A stretch of DNA of 33,384 nucleotides from DYIB01 sp049320945 (GCA_049320945.1 JBMOQT010000355.1:1-33384), one strand, 5' to 3'. Numbered from the stretch's first letter, positions 1 to 7,348 are shown. Notes: generated from the letters alone by a model not told the origin. Program-made: numbers and translations.

Positions 1-1859
1 CCTTCGCGGCGCTCGCGTCCTTCCCGTCCTTCCCGTTTTTCCCGCCCTTCCCGGCTCTCACGTGTACGCTCGCGCGCGGCAGGTCGCTCCACGGCGGCCG
101 CCGGCACCGGTTCGGCGCGGCGGTTGCCGCGGAACCAGGAAAAGATCTTCTCGATGATGCCCGGCTTTCCCGCCTCGACCTTGGCCGGGGCAGGGGTCGG
201 CTGGGGCGCGATCTCCGGCTCGGGCTTGGGCTCCACGATCGGCGCCGGCTGCTCGGGCGTGATGCCGCTGACCGCGGCCTGCTGGCGCGGGGGGCGCGCC
301 TCGATCTGGGCCGAAGGCGGCTGGTAGGCCTCGTTGGGCGGCGCTTCGACCATCTGGTAGCTGGGAAGGGTCACGTCCTCCTGGTTGAGCTGGTCGTGGC
401 GCAGGCGCACGATCTCGTGCTGGGGCGTCTCGAAATGGATGTTCGGGATCAGCACGATATTGACCTTGTGGCGCAGCTCGATGGTGCGGATGTCATCGCG
501 CTTCTCGTTGAGCAGGAAGGTGGCGACGTCCACCGGCACCTGGGCATGCACCGCGCCCGTGTTCTCCTTCATCGCCTCCTCCTCCAGGATGCGCAGGATA
601 TGCAGGGCCGAGGATTCGGTGCTGCGGATATGGCCGGTGCCGTTGCAGCGCGGACACGGGATATAGCTGGTTTCCGCCAGGGCCGGGCGCAGGCGCTGGC
701 GCGACAGCTCTAGCAGGCCGAAGCGGGAGATCTTGCCCATTTGCACCCGGGCGCGATCGTAATGCAGCGCATCGCGCAGGCGGTTCTCCACCTCTCGCTG
801 GTTGCGCTGGTTCTCCATGTCGATGAAGTCGATGACGATCAGCCCACCCAGGTCGCGCAGGCGCAGCTGGCGCGCAATCTCGTCGGCCGCCTCCAGGTTG
901 GTCTTGAGGGCGGTCTCCTCGATGTCCTGGCCGCGGGTGGCGCGTCCGGAGTTCACGTCGATGGCCACCAGCGCCTCGGTATGGTCGATGACGATGGCGC
1001 CCCCCGACAGCAGATTCACCTGGCGCGCGAAGGCCGTCTCGATCTGGTGCTCGATCTGGAAGCGGGAAAACAGCGGCACGTCGTCCCGGTAGCGCTTCAC
1101 CCGGTTCACGTTCCCCGGCATGACGTGGCTCATGAACTGCTTGGCCTGATCGTAAATATCGTCGGTATCGATCAGGATCTCGCCGATGTCCGGATGGAAG
1201 TAGTCGCGGATGGCGCGGATCACGAGGCTGCCCTCCTGGTAGATCAGGAAGGGGCCCTTCTGGGCGCTGGCCGCGCCCTCGATGGCGCGCCACAGCTGCA
1301 GCAGGTAGTTGAGGTCCCACTGCAGTTCCTCGACGCTGCGGCCGATGCCCGCCGTGCGGGCGATCAGGCTCATGCCCTGGGGCACGTCAAGCTGGTCGAG
1401 GGTTTCGCGCAGTTCGGCCCGGTCCTCGCCCTCGACCCGGCGCGACACGCCGCCGCCCCGGGGGTTGTTGGGCATCAGAACCAGGTAACGGCCCGCCAGG
1501 CTGATGAAGGTGGTGAGGGCGGCACCCTTGCTGCCGCGCTCGTCCTTGTCCACCTGGACGATCAGTTCCTGGCCCACGTGCAGCGCATCCTGGATGCGCG
1601 CCCGCCCCGGCTCCATGTCCGGCTTGAAGTAGGACCGGGAGACTTCCTTGAACGGCAGAAAACCATGGCGCTCGGTGCCGTAATCGACGAAAGCGGCCTC
1701 GAGGCTGGGTTCGATGCGGGTGATGATCGCCTTGTATATATTGCTCTTGCGTTGCTCCTTGGTGGCCGATTCAATGTCGAGGTCTATCAGCTTTTGTCCA
1801 TCGACAATGGCGACACGGAGCTCCTCGGCCTGTGTCGCATTGAACAGCATGCGCTTCAT
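1..1859 (-). CDS. rne: Ribonuclease E (3' end outside window)
   Basis: Endoribonuclease of mRNA decay and rRNA/tRNA processing and scaffold of the degradosome at the inner membrane. About 619 codons are visible without a stop; the C-terminus runs off the window. The start MKRMLFNATQAEELRVA matches the RNase E/G family. An S1 RNA-binding region lies at about residues 35-120. The two catalytic aspartates sit in VAIDVNSG and VIDFIDM, and the Zn-link in CPRCNGTGHI. From about residue 500 the sequence turns Pro/Ala-rich, then Arg/Glu/Gly-rich, typical of the unstructured scaffold half of RNase E rather than the short RNase G. The ATG at 1859 has GGAG eight bases upstream. It is divergent from rluC, as in E. 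coli. Sure of identity; the full length is unknown. Confidence 0.97.
   Translation of the reverse strand, partial: MKRMLFNATQAEELRVAIVDGQKLIDLDIESATKEQRKSNIYKAIITRIEPSLEAAFVDYGTERHGFLPFKEVSRSYFKPDMEPGRARIQDALHVGQELIVQVDKDERGSKGAALTTFISLAGRYLVLMPNNPRGGGVSRRVEGEDRAELRETLDQLDVPQGMSLIARTAGIGRSVEELQWDLNYLLQLWRAIEGAASAQKGPFLIYQEGSLVIRAIRDYFHPDIGEILIDTDDIYDQAKQFMSHVMPGNVNRVKRYRDDVPLFSRFQIEHQIETAFARQVNLLSGGAIVIDHTEALVAIDVNSGRATRGQDIEETALKTNLEAADEIARQLRLRDLGGLIVIDFIDMENQRNQREVENRLRDALHYDRARVQMGKISRFGLLELSRQRLRPALAETSYIPCPRCNGTGHIRSTESSALHILRILEEEAMKENTGAVHAQVPVDVATFLLNEKRDDIRTIELRHKVNIVLIPNIHFETPQHEIVRLRHDQLNQEDVTLPSYQMVEAPPNEAYQPPSAQIEARPPRQQAAVSGITPEQPAPIVEPKPEPEIAPQPTPAPAKVEAGKPGIIEKIFSWFRGNRRAEPVPAAAVERPAARERTRESREGREKREGREGRERRE
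18..53 (-). repeat. 9-bp tandem repeat inside rne
   Basis: Four 9-base units (TCCTTCCCG twice, TTTTTCCCG, CCCTTCCCG on the plus strand) sit head to tail in frame with rne. On the minus strand they encode R-E-G, R-E-K, R-E-G, R-E-G. They belong to the Arg/Glu/Gly-rich part of the C-terminal half and may continue beyond base 1. Confidence 0.85.
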
Positions 1860-2294
1860 TATTTGTTCTCCCGCGCGCAAAACACGGGCAGGACAAACCG
1901 CATCCGGTTCAAACGGACAGAATTAGTTTGGCTGTTTGGGGGTCATCAGACGGTAGCAGGTTCAAACTAATATGGGGTTTGTCTCAGCGGCCTGAACGTT
2001 TTGAGCCATCAGGGCCGCGCATTCAGCGAGTGCTTTGGGCGCGCAAATCAAGTACCATCGCTACTTTTGGTCAGCGAAATTAACCATTTAGAGTTTTGGC
2101 TGCGGCTGCCTGGCGAACCGGGCGTGGCCTAGGCTGAAACTGCGTCTGCGGTCTGCAGGGCCGGCCGATGACCGGCCGCATCCCGGCGCACAGCCAATGC
2201 CACCTCGGGTCATTGGGCGCGCGGCGCATCGACCGCACGGGGCGGGCAACACGGTAGTCGGGCTGGGCAAACCAGCCGACACAGTATATTCAAA
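1860..2294. promoter_or_regulatory. rne-rluC divergent region with structured rne leader
   Basis: This 435-base non-coding gap holds the control regions of both rne (leftward) and rluC (rightward). Near rne there are a perfect 9-bp inverted repeat (ATTAGTTTG 1922-1930, CAAACTAAT 1963-1971) and a short hairpin at 1894-1911. A third possible stem, 1872-1877 with 1885-1890, would sit directly on the Shine-Dalgarno sequence of rne. Near rluC, an 8-bp stem with one bulge lies at 2258-2279. Further stems occur at 2159-2177 and 2194-2216. No convincing -35/-10 pair could be assigned for either gene. E. coli rne has a long leader through which RNase E controls its own mRNA; a similar role here is inference. 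Confidence 0.6.
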
Positions 2295-3272
2295 ATGAAA
2301 GGGTTAAGCAAAGCACCTCAAGCCGCCGTGACCCGGCACGTGATCGGGGAGGAGGCGGACGACCAGCGCATCGACAACTACCTCCTGCGCATCTGCAAAG
2401 GCGTTCCGAAGAGCCATATCTACCGCATCCTGAGAAGCGGCGAGGTGCGGGTCAACAGCAAGCGTGTGTCCCCCGACTACCGGCTACGGACCGGTGACGA
2501 GGTACGGGTGCCGCCGGTCACACTCGCCGAACGGGCGGGGCGGGCGGAGCGGGTACCCGTCGGCAAACCCTTCGCCATCGTCTACGAAGATGAGCATTTC
2601 CTGGCCCTGAACAAGCCGGCCGGGCTCGCCGTCCATGGCGGCAGCGGGGTCAGCTTTGGCGTAATCGAGCAGCTGAGGCGCCAGCGGCCAGAGGCGCGCT
2701 GCCTGGAGCTGGTGCATCGGCTCGACCGGGAGACCTCAGGCCTGCTGCTGGTCGCCAAAAAGCGTGCCGCCCTCAAGCGCCTGCACGACATGCTGCGGGA
2801 AGGGCAGATGGAGAAGCGCTACCTTACCCTGGTGAAGGGGCGCTGGCCGAACCCCGTGCAGCATGTGCGCCTGCCCCTGCACAAGTATCTGACCGAGCAG
2901 GGCGAACGGCGCGTCAGCGTGGCGGTGCAGGGCAAGGCCGCCCACAGCATCGTGCGCCTGCAGGCCCGCTGGGAGAACTTCAGCCTGCTGGAGGTGGAAC
3001 TGGAAACCGGGCGCACTCATCAAATCCGCGTGCACCTCACCCATCTCGGGTTTCCCCTGTGCGGCGACGACAAGTACGGCGACTTTGCCCTGAACAAGGC
3101 CCTGCAGAAGCAAGGCCTCAAGCGCATGTTCCTGCACGCCGCCCGGCTGGAGTTCGCCCACCCGGTGAGCGGCGAGAGACTGGTATTATCTGCCCCCCTG
3201 CCCGAAGACCTGGCGGCATTCCTGCAGCGCCTGGAGCAGAACGAGCATCGTGACTATGGCCAAGCGTTTTGA
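2295..3272 (+). CDS. rluC: 23S rRNA pseudouridine synthase RluC
   Basis: Converts specific uridines of 23S rRNA (955, 2504 and 2580 in E. coli) to pseudouridine. The 325-residue protein has an N-terminal S4 RNA-binding domain (about 20-80, with GVPKSHIYRILRSGEVRVN) and an RluA-type catalytic domain. The signature HRLDRETSG is at 141-149 with catalytic Asp144, and ETGRTHQIRVH follows later. It resembles E. coli RluC along its whole length, and its position divergent from rne supports RluC over RluD or RluA. The ATG at 2295 has no obvious Shine-Dalgarno sequence; TATATT lies only a few bases upstream, too close to act as -10 for this start in a normal leader. It overlaps the next gene by about 17 bases. 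Confidence 0.93.
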   Translation: MKGLSKAPQAAVTRHVIGEEADDQRIDNYLLRICKGVPKSHIYRILRSGEVRVNSKRVSPDYRLRTGDEVRVPPVTLAERAGRAERVPVGKPFAIVYEDEHFLALNKPAGLAVHGGSGVSFGVIEQLRRQRPEARCLELVHRLDRETSGLLLVAKKRAALKRLHDMLREGQMEKRYLTLVKGRWPNPVQHVRLPLHKYLTEQGERRVSVAVQGKAAHSIVRLQARWENFSLLEVELETGRTHQIRVHLTHLGFPLCGDDKYGDFALNKALQKQGLKRMFLHAARLEFAHPVSGERLVLSAPLPEDLAAFLQRLEQNEHRDYGQAF

Positions 3273-3912
3273 CCTGATCGTATTCGACTGGGACGGCACC
3301 CTGATGGATTCGGCCGGGGCCATCGTCGCCTGCATCCAGGCGGCTTGCGTGGACTTGGGTATCGAGCCGCCCCAGGAGGCGGCGGCCCGTCACGTCATCG
3401 GCCTCGGCCTGCATGATGCCCTGAGCTCGGCGGTGCCCAGCCTGCCGGTCAGCGAATACCGGCGCGTGGCGGAGCGCTATCGCCACCACTATCTGTCCCG
3501 CGACCACGAACTGACCCTGTTCCCCGGCGCCGGCGAACTGATCGCGGAGCTGCACGAGCTCGGCTTTCTGCTGGCGGTGGCCACGGGGAAGAGCCGGCTC
3601 GGGCTGGATCGGGCCCTGGGCGCCACGGGCCTTGACCGTTTCTTTCACGCCACCCGCTGCGCCGACGAATGTTCCTCAAAACCCGACCCGGCCATGCTCC
3701 TGGAGCTCATGGAGGAGTTGGGGGTGGCGGCGCCGCGCACCTTGATGGTGGGGGATACCACCCACGACCTGCTGATGGCCAGGAACGCCGGCGTAAGCGC
3801 CCTGGCGGCCGGCTTCGGCGCCCATGCCCATGCCGTCCTCAAGGCGGAGGGGCCGCTGCACGTGGCGCAGGATTTCCGGGAGCTTGCCGCGTGGCTGCGC
3901 GCCCACGCCTGA
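3256..3912 (+). CDS. HAD-superfamily hydrolase, phosphoglycolate phosphatase-like
   Basis: Phosphatase of the haloacid dehalogenase superfamily, Gph-like subfamily, 218 residues. Motif I is DWDGT (11-15, nucleophile Asp11 and acid/base Asp13), motif II the ATGKS stretch near 109-113, motif III the Lys of SKPDP (142), and motif IV GDTTHD (167-172). A helical cap domain lies between motifs I and II. The substrate cannot be read from sequence; 2-phosphoglycolate or another small phosphate ester is possible. ATG 3256 is chosen because MAKRFDLIVFDWDGTL is the usual family start; an in-frame GTG at 3250 would add two residues. The start lies inside the end of rluC and the end lies over the next start, so the genes are probably translationally coupled. 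Confidence 0.88.
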   Translation: MAKRFDLIVFDWDGTLMDSAGAIVACIQAACVDLGIEPPQEAAARHVIGLGLHDALSSAVPSLPVSEYRRVAERYRHHYLSRDHELTLFPGAGELIAELHELGFLLAVATGKSRLGLDRALGATGLDRFFHATRCADECSSKPDPAMLLELMEELGVAAPRTLMVGDTTHDLLMARNAGVSALAAGFGAHAHAVLKAEGPLHVAQDFRELAAWLRAHA

Positions 3913-4247
3913 TCTGTGCCAGCGCCGACCTGACCGAGGGCGGCCCGGGCGTGCGCTTCCAAGTGGAGCAGGGAGGCGAAACCGTTCCCGCCTTCGTGGT
4001 TCGCTTCCGTGGCCGTGTCCGTGCCTACATCAATCGCTGTCAGCATGTGGGCATCGAGCTGGACTGGCTGCCCGGGCAGTTTTTCGACGATTCGCGTTTA
4101 TACTTGATCTGCGCCACCCACGGCGCCGCGTATCGGCCCGACACGGGCGAGTGTGCCGGCGGCCCCTGCCGCGGCGCCCGGCTGACGGCGCTGCCCGTGA
4201 GCGAGCGGGAGGGCGCGGTTTTTCTGGAATGGAAAGCAGATGACTGA
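3891..4247 (+). CDS. Rieske [2Fe-2S] domain protein
   Basis: Small soluble Rieske-type ferredoxin of about 118 residues. The cluster ligands are visible as C-x-H in CQHVGIELDW and C-x-x-H in CATHGAAY, 16-20 residues apart as usual for the fold. There is no signal peptide, membrane segment or catalytic domain, so it is likely a cytoplasmic electron carrier or a subunit of an unknown oxygenase or reductase; the partner is not in the window. The start is GTG 3891, with GGGAG eight bases upstream (3878-3882), inside the last codons of the HAD gene (22-base overlap). The next gene begins within its stop region. Codon use matches the neighbours. Function is inferred only from the fold. Confidence 0.82.
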   Translation: MAARPRLICASADLTEGGPGVRFQVEQGGETVPAFVVRFRGRVRAYINRCQHVGIELDWLPGQFFDDSRLYLICATHGAAYRPDTGECAGGPCRGARLTALPVSEREGAVFLEWKADD

Positions 4248-5199
4248 TACGCAGGAAACGCGCAGCGAGCCCAACTGGGAGCGCAAGGTCCTGGAGCGGA
4301 TTGCCCTGGAAGCGATCGCCGAGCAGAGGCGCCGGCGCCGCTGGGGCATTTTCTTCAAGCTGCTCGGCTTCATTTACCTCGGCCTGTTTCTGGCACTGTT
4401 CATCGACTGGGGCGCCTCGGCGAAGAAGGTGGCGGAGGGCGTCCGGCATACTGCTCTGGTAGAGCTCAGTGGCGTCATCCAGGCGGAGGGCCAGGCCAGC
4501 GCCGAGCACATTACCAGGGCGCTGCAGTCGGCCTTCGAGGACAAGGGTACCCAGGGCGTCATCCTGCGCATCAACAGCCCCGGCGGCAGCCCGGTCCAGT
4601 CGGGAATCATCAACGACGAGATCCGCCGCCTGCGCCAGAAATATCCAAACACGCCCCTCTATGCGGTGATCGAGGACATTTGCGCTTCCGGGGGTTATTA
4701 CGTCGCCGTCGCGGCCGACCAGATCTTCGTGAACAAGGCGAGCATCGTCGGCTCCATCGGCGTGTTGATGGACGGCTTCGGCTTCACCGGCACCATGGAC
4801 AAGCTGGGGGTGGAGCGGCGGCTGCTGACCGCCGGCGAGAACAAGGGCTTTCTCGATCCCTTCTCCCCCCAGGAACCGGCCCACAAGCAACACGCCCAGT
4901 TGCTGCTGAACGACGTGCATAAGCAGTTCATCGACGTGGTGCGCAAGGGCAGGGGCAAGCGCCTGAAGGAATCCCCGGAACTGTTCAGCGGGCTCATGTG
5001 GACGGGCTCGCGCAGCATCGAACTGGGCCTGGCCGATGCCCTGGGCAGCGTCGAGTACGTGGCTCGGGAAGTCATCAAGGCGGAAGAGATCCGCGACTAC
5101 ACCATCAAGCCCAGCCTCACGGAGCGTCTCGCCAGGCAGTTCGGCACCGACATGGCCGAAGGGCTGGCCAGGGCCTTCACGCGCATCCAGTTGCGCTGA
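4240..5199 (+). CDS. sppA: S49 family signal peptide peptidase, SppA-like
   Basis: Inner-membrane serine protease that degrades cleaved signal peptides, 319 residues. One membrane segment (about 36-56) follows a positively charged stretch (RRRRR near 31), so the N-terminus is cytoplasmic and the catalytic domain periplasmic. The S49 features are INSPGGSP (111-118), the catalytic Ser150 in ICASGGYY, and a likely catalytic Lys202 in GENKGF. The length fits the short single-domain type (B. subtilis SppA or SohB-like), not the 600-residue E. coli SppA. It starts 8 bases before the end of the Rieske gene and stops 4 bases from the convergent methyltransferase gene, with no hairpin terminator between them. 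Confidence 0.9.
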   Translation: MTDTQETRSEPNWERKVLERIALEAIAEQRRRRRWGIFFKLLGFIYLGLFLALFIDWGASAKKVAEGVRHTALVELSGVIQAEGQASAEHITRALQSAFEDKGTQGVILRINSPGGSPVQSGIINDEIRRLRQKYPNTPLYAVIEDICASGGYYVAVAADQIFVNKASIVGSIGVLMDGFGFTGTMDKLGVERRLLTAGENKGFLDPFSPQEPAHKQHAQLLLNDVHKQFIDVVRKGRGKRLKESPELFSGLMWTGSRSIELGLADALGSVEYVAREVIKAEEIRDYTIKPSLTERLARQFGTDMAEGLARAFTRIQLR

Positions 5200-5203
5200 G
5201 TCA

Positions 5204-5914
5204 CTACTCGGCCAGAAGCAGGAACAGGGCGGGCCGCCGGGCGATCGCCGGGGCGGGCGCCCGGCGCCATTGGCCGATGGTCCGGGTCGCTATCCATTCC
5301 GCCGCCGTGGTCAGGTCGGCCGCCAGGCACAGCAGCGTGGCCGGCTGGCACACCTCCTTCAGGGTGTCCAGCAGGGCGGCATTGCGGTAGGGGGTCTCGA
5401 TGAAGATCTGGGTGCGGCGCTCGCGCCGGGACTCCTGCTCCAGCACGGTGATGCGGCTGCGTCGCTCCTTGTCGGGAATCGGCAGATAGCCGTGGAAGGC
5501 GAAGCTCTGGCCGTTGAGGCCGGAGGCCATGAGCGCCAGCAGGATGGAGGAAGGGCCGACCAGCGGCACCACCCGGATCTCCTGGCGGTGGGCCACCCGT
5601 ACCAGCCCGGCGCCAGGATCGGCCACGGCGGGGCAGCCCGCCTCGGACATGAGGGCCGCGTCTCTGCCTCCCAGCACCGGCTGCAGCAGCCGCAGCCAGT
5701 CCGCATCGGTCGGCTCGCGCGGGATTTCCGTCATCTCGGCCTCACGCAGCGGGCGCGGGTACCCCAGGCGCTTCAACTCGGCACGGGCGCTCTTGGCGTT
5801 CTCGACGATGAAATAGTCGATGCGGCAGGCGATGTCCCGGGCTTGCGGGGGCAGCGTGGCCTGCCACGGGCTGTCGCCCAGGCTGGCGGGCAGCAGATAG
5901 AGGCGTCCCGCCAT
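5204..5914 (-). CDS. RsmI-like SAM-dependent methyltransferase (tetrapyrrole methylase fold)
   Basis: A 236-residue protein of the RsmI/tetrapyrrole-methylase superfamily. RsmI-like motifs can be aligned but differ from the canonical ones: LYLLPASLGD (5-14) in place of LYVVATPIGNLGD, EAGCPAVADPG (91-101) in place of SDAGTPLISDPG, then PLVGPSS (117-123) and FAFHGYLP (138-145). True RsmI 2'-O-methylates C1402 of 16S rRNA; this looks like the paralogous subfamily of unknown target. ATG 5914 shares its A with the stop of the upstream maf gene (TGATG), so the two are co-translated. The longer in-frame start at 5953 would lie inside maf and add residues that do not fit the family. Convergent with sppA. 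Confidence 0.82.
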   Translation of the reverse strand: MAGRLYLLPASLGDSPWQATLPPQARDIACRIDYFIVENAKSARAELKRLGYPRPLREAEMTEIPREPTDADWLRLLQPVLGGRDAALMSEAGCPAVADPGAGLVRVAHRQEIRVVPLVGPSSILLALMASGLNGQSFAFHGYLPIPDKERRSRITVLEQESRRERRTQIFIETPYRNAALLDTLKEVCQPATLLCLAADLTTAAEWIATRTIGQWRRAPAPAIARRPALFLLLAE

Positions 5915-6501
5915 CAGGGCAGCTGGTAGCCTTCCGCTCTCAGCATGGCGCACAGGGCGATCAGCGGCAGGCCGATCAGGGCATTGGGATCATCGCCACG
6001 CATGTACTCCAGCAGCGAAATGCCCAGGCCTTCCGATTTGGCGCTGCCGGCGCAATGGAAAGGCTGCTCCCGGTCCACGTAGCGCTCGATCTCCCCGTCG
6101 CTCAGCTCGCGGAAGCGCACCTCGGTGGGCACGCCCCGCAACTGGCTGCGGCCGGTGACGCTGTTGTAGAGGCACACGGCGGTATGGAAGATCACCACCC
6201 GGCCGCGCATGGCGCGCAGCTGCTCCACCGCCCGCTCCCGCACCAGGGGCTTGCCGAAGCGCGCATCCCCCATGTAGGCGACCTGATCGCTGCCGATGAT
6301 GAGCGCCCCGGGGTGATCGGCCGCCACGGCCCGGGCCTTGGCCTCGGCCAGCCGCTCGGCGGTGCGCGCCGGCGCCTCGCCGGGGAGGGGCGACTCGTCC
6401 ACCGCCGGTGCTGCCACGTCGAAGGGGACTTGCAGGCGCTGCAGCAGCTCCCGGCGGAACACCGAAGTGGAGGCCAGTACCAGGGGCAGGGGGACGGTCA
6501 T
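5914..6501 (-). CDS. yceF: Maf/YceF family nucleoside triphosphate pyrophosphatase
   Basis: A 195-residue Maf-fold enzyme that hydrolyses modified or non-canonical NTPs to the monophosphate. It aligns along its whole length with E. coli YceF, which prefers 7-methyl-GTP: LVLASTSVFRRELL at the N-terminus, IIGSDQVAYMG near 68-78, GKPLVRE, and HCAGSAKSEGLGISL followed by DPNALIGLPLIAL. Those C-terminal blocks separate YceF from the dTTP/UTP-type YhdE. In E. coli yceF lies between rluC and yceD on the neighbouring track; here it is inverted and paired with a methyltransferase gene. The ATG at 6501 has a weak GGAAG 11 bases upstream. It is divergent from yceD across 74 bases. Confidence 0.92.
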   Translation of the reverse strand: MTVPLPLVLASTSVFRRELLQRLQVPFDVAAPAVDESPLPGEAPARTAERLAEAKARAVAADHPGALIIGSDQVAYMGDARFGKPLVRERAVEQLRAMRGRVVIFHTAVCLYNSVTGRSQLRGVPTEVRFRELSDGEIERYVDREQPFHCAGSAKSEGLGISLLEYMRGDDPNALIGLPLIALCAMLRAEGYQLP

Positions 6502-6535
6502 CGCGTGGGCAACTTCCAGGTTTTGGAACTTATTC

Positions 6536-6556
6536 TTTTGACAGGGAAAGTCAAAA
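6536..6556. promoter_or_regulatory. Palindrome over the -35 box, possible operator
   Basis: A perfect inverted repeat TTTTGAC-N7-GTCAAAA covers the -35 element of the yceD promoter and sits midway between yceF and yceD. Dyads of this size with a 7-base spacer suit a dimeric repressor or activator. The regulator is unknown; I do not recognise the motif as FabR, FadR or FapR. Confidence 0.5.
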
Positions 6557-6566
6557 ATAATATCAT
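6538..6566 (+). promoter_or_regulatory. Sigma-70 promoter of yceD-rpmF-plsX-fab operon
   Basis: TTGACA (6538-6543, perfect -35), a 17-base spacer, and TATCAT (6561-6566, five of six matches to the -10). Transcription should begin near 6573, only 2-3 bases before the yceD ATG, giving an essentially leaderless mRNA. No Shine-Dalgarno sequence precedes that ATG, which agrees with this. Confidence 0.8.
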
Positions 6567-6575
6567 GCGCGGCTT

Positions 6576-7076
6576 ATGTCGCAACAGGGCGCCGTAATAG
6601 ACAGTCTCGAATTCGCGCGCCAGGGCGGGCACCTCACGGGGTGCATCGCGCCGGGCGAGCTGGCGCGGCTGGCGGATGTTCTGTCCGACGGTGAGGGCGA
6701 GTTGCACTACGCCGCCACCGGAGAGACGGACGCCAACGGCAAGCCGTTCCTGGCGCTGGCCGTAGACGGTTCCATCAACCTTCGATGCCAGCGCTGCCTG
6801 GGGCCGCTGACTTACACCGTGTGCGTGCGCAGTCGATTGATGCAGGTCGCGCCGGGCGAGGAATGGCCGGAGGAAGAGCTCGAAGACGATGCCTTCGACG
6901 CCATGCCCTCGGATCGGGCGCTGGATGTGGTCGCGCTGTGCGAAGAAGAGATCCTGCTGGCGCTGGCGATCGCGCCGCGGCATGAAAGCTGTGCGCCGCC
7001 GGAGTACAAGGAAGAGGCGGAGTCGCAATCGCCATTTGCATCATTGGCTGGCCTGAAGGGCAGCCAGCGGAATTGA
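6576..7076 (+). CDS. yceD: YceD family (DUF177) protein, 23S rRNA accumulation factor
   Basis: A 166-residue soluble protein of the DUF177/YceD family, almost always found directly before rpmF; the E. coli and plant members are linked to 23S rRNA accumulation and ribosome assembly. A CxxC pair (Cys71, Cys74, in LRCQRCLGPL) and a further Cys139 (HESCAPPEY) are typical and may bind metal. An acidic stretch lies at about 95-108. ATG 6576 is chosen because MSQQGAVIDSLEFARQGG matches the family N-terminus. The promoter is so close that translation is probably leaderless. It ends 27 bases before rpmF. Confidence 0.9.
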   Translation: MSQQGAVIDSLEFARQGGHLTGCIAPGELARLADVLSDGEGELHYAATGETDANGKPFLALAVDGSINLRCQRCLGPLTYTVCVRSRLMQVAPGEEWPEEELEDDAFDAMPSDRALDVVALCEEEILLALAIAPRHESCAPPEYKEEAESQSPFASLAGLKGSQRN

Positions 7077-7103
7077 CTTGATTTGGTTTAAGGAGCATTG
7101 GCA

Positions 7104-7283
7104 ATGGCCGTACAACAAAACAAGAAATCCCCGTCGAAGCGCGGTATGCACCGGGCTCACGATTTCTTGAGCAATCCCCCCCTGGCAGTGGAAGCCACCA
7201 CCGGCGAGGTTCATCTGCGCCATCACATCAGCCCCAGCGGTTACTACCGCGGCAAGAAGGTCGTCAAGACCAAGGGCGAATAA
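7104..7283 (+). CDS. rpmF: 50S ribosomal protein L32
   Basis: Small basic protein of the large subunit, 59 residues, the normal length. MAVQQNKKSPSKRGMHRAHD at the start and the Lys-rich end are diagnostic. The C-terminal cysteine pair of zinc-binding L32 proteins is absent (HLRHHISPSGYYRGKKVV), as in other Gram-negative forms. ATG 7104 has a strong AAGGAG at 7090-7095; an in-frame TTG at 7098 is ignored. A perfect 10-bp hairpin follows the stop, which would let L32 be made in excess over the lipid genes downstream. Confidence 0.98.
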   Translation: MAVQQNKKSPSKRGMHRAHDFLSNPPLAVEATTGEVHLRHHISPSGYYRGKKVVKTKGE

Positions 7284-7291
7284 GCCCTCCG

Positions 7292-7325
7292 AACAGCGCG
7301 CCGCCAAGCGCGCTGTTTCCTTTCC
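7292..7325 (+). terminator. Hairpin between rpmF and plsX, likely partial terminator
   Basis: A perfect 10-bp stem (AACAGCGCGC 7292-7301 and GCGCGCTGTT 7308-7317) with a 6-base loop is followed by a pyrimidine tract (TCCTTTCCCCC) with few pure T's. The stem is strong and the T run weak, so partial termination or 3'-end protection of the rpmF message is more likely than a full stop. Confidence 0.65.
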
Positions 7326-7348
7326 CCCAGCCCCATACCTGCGTGTCG

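Noticed and set aside
1935..1966. TTTGAACC...TCTGA on the minus strand as a sigma-E promoter of rne
   Set aside because: The two boxes are only about 7-9 bases apart.
2285..2290. TATATT as the -10 box of rluC
   Set aside because: It lies 4 bases before the ATG, so transcription would start inside the coding region, and no -35 box fits.
6525..6556. GGAACTT followed by GTCAAA before yceD, resembling a sigma-E promoter
   Set aside because: The spacer from GGAACTT to TCAAA is 19 bases, whereas sigma-E promoters need about 16; the sigma-70 promoter on the same bases fits far better.
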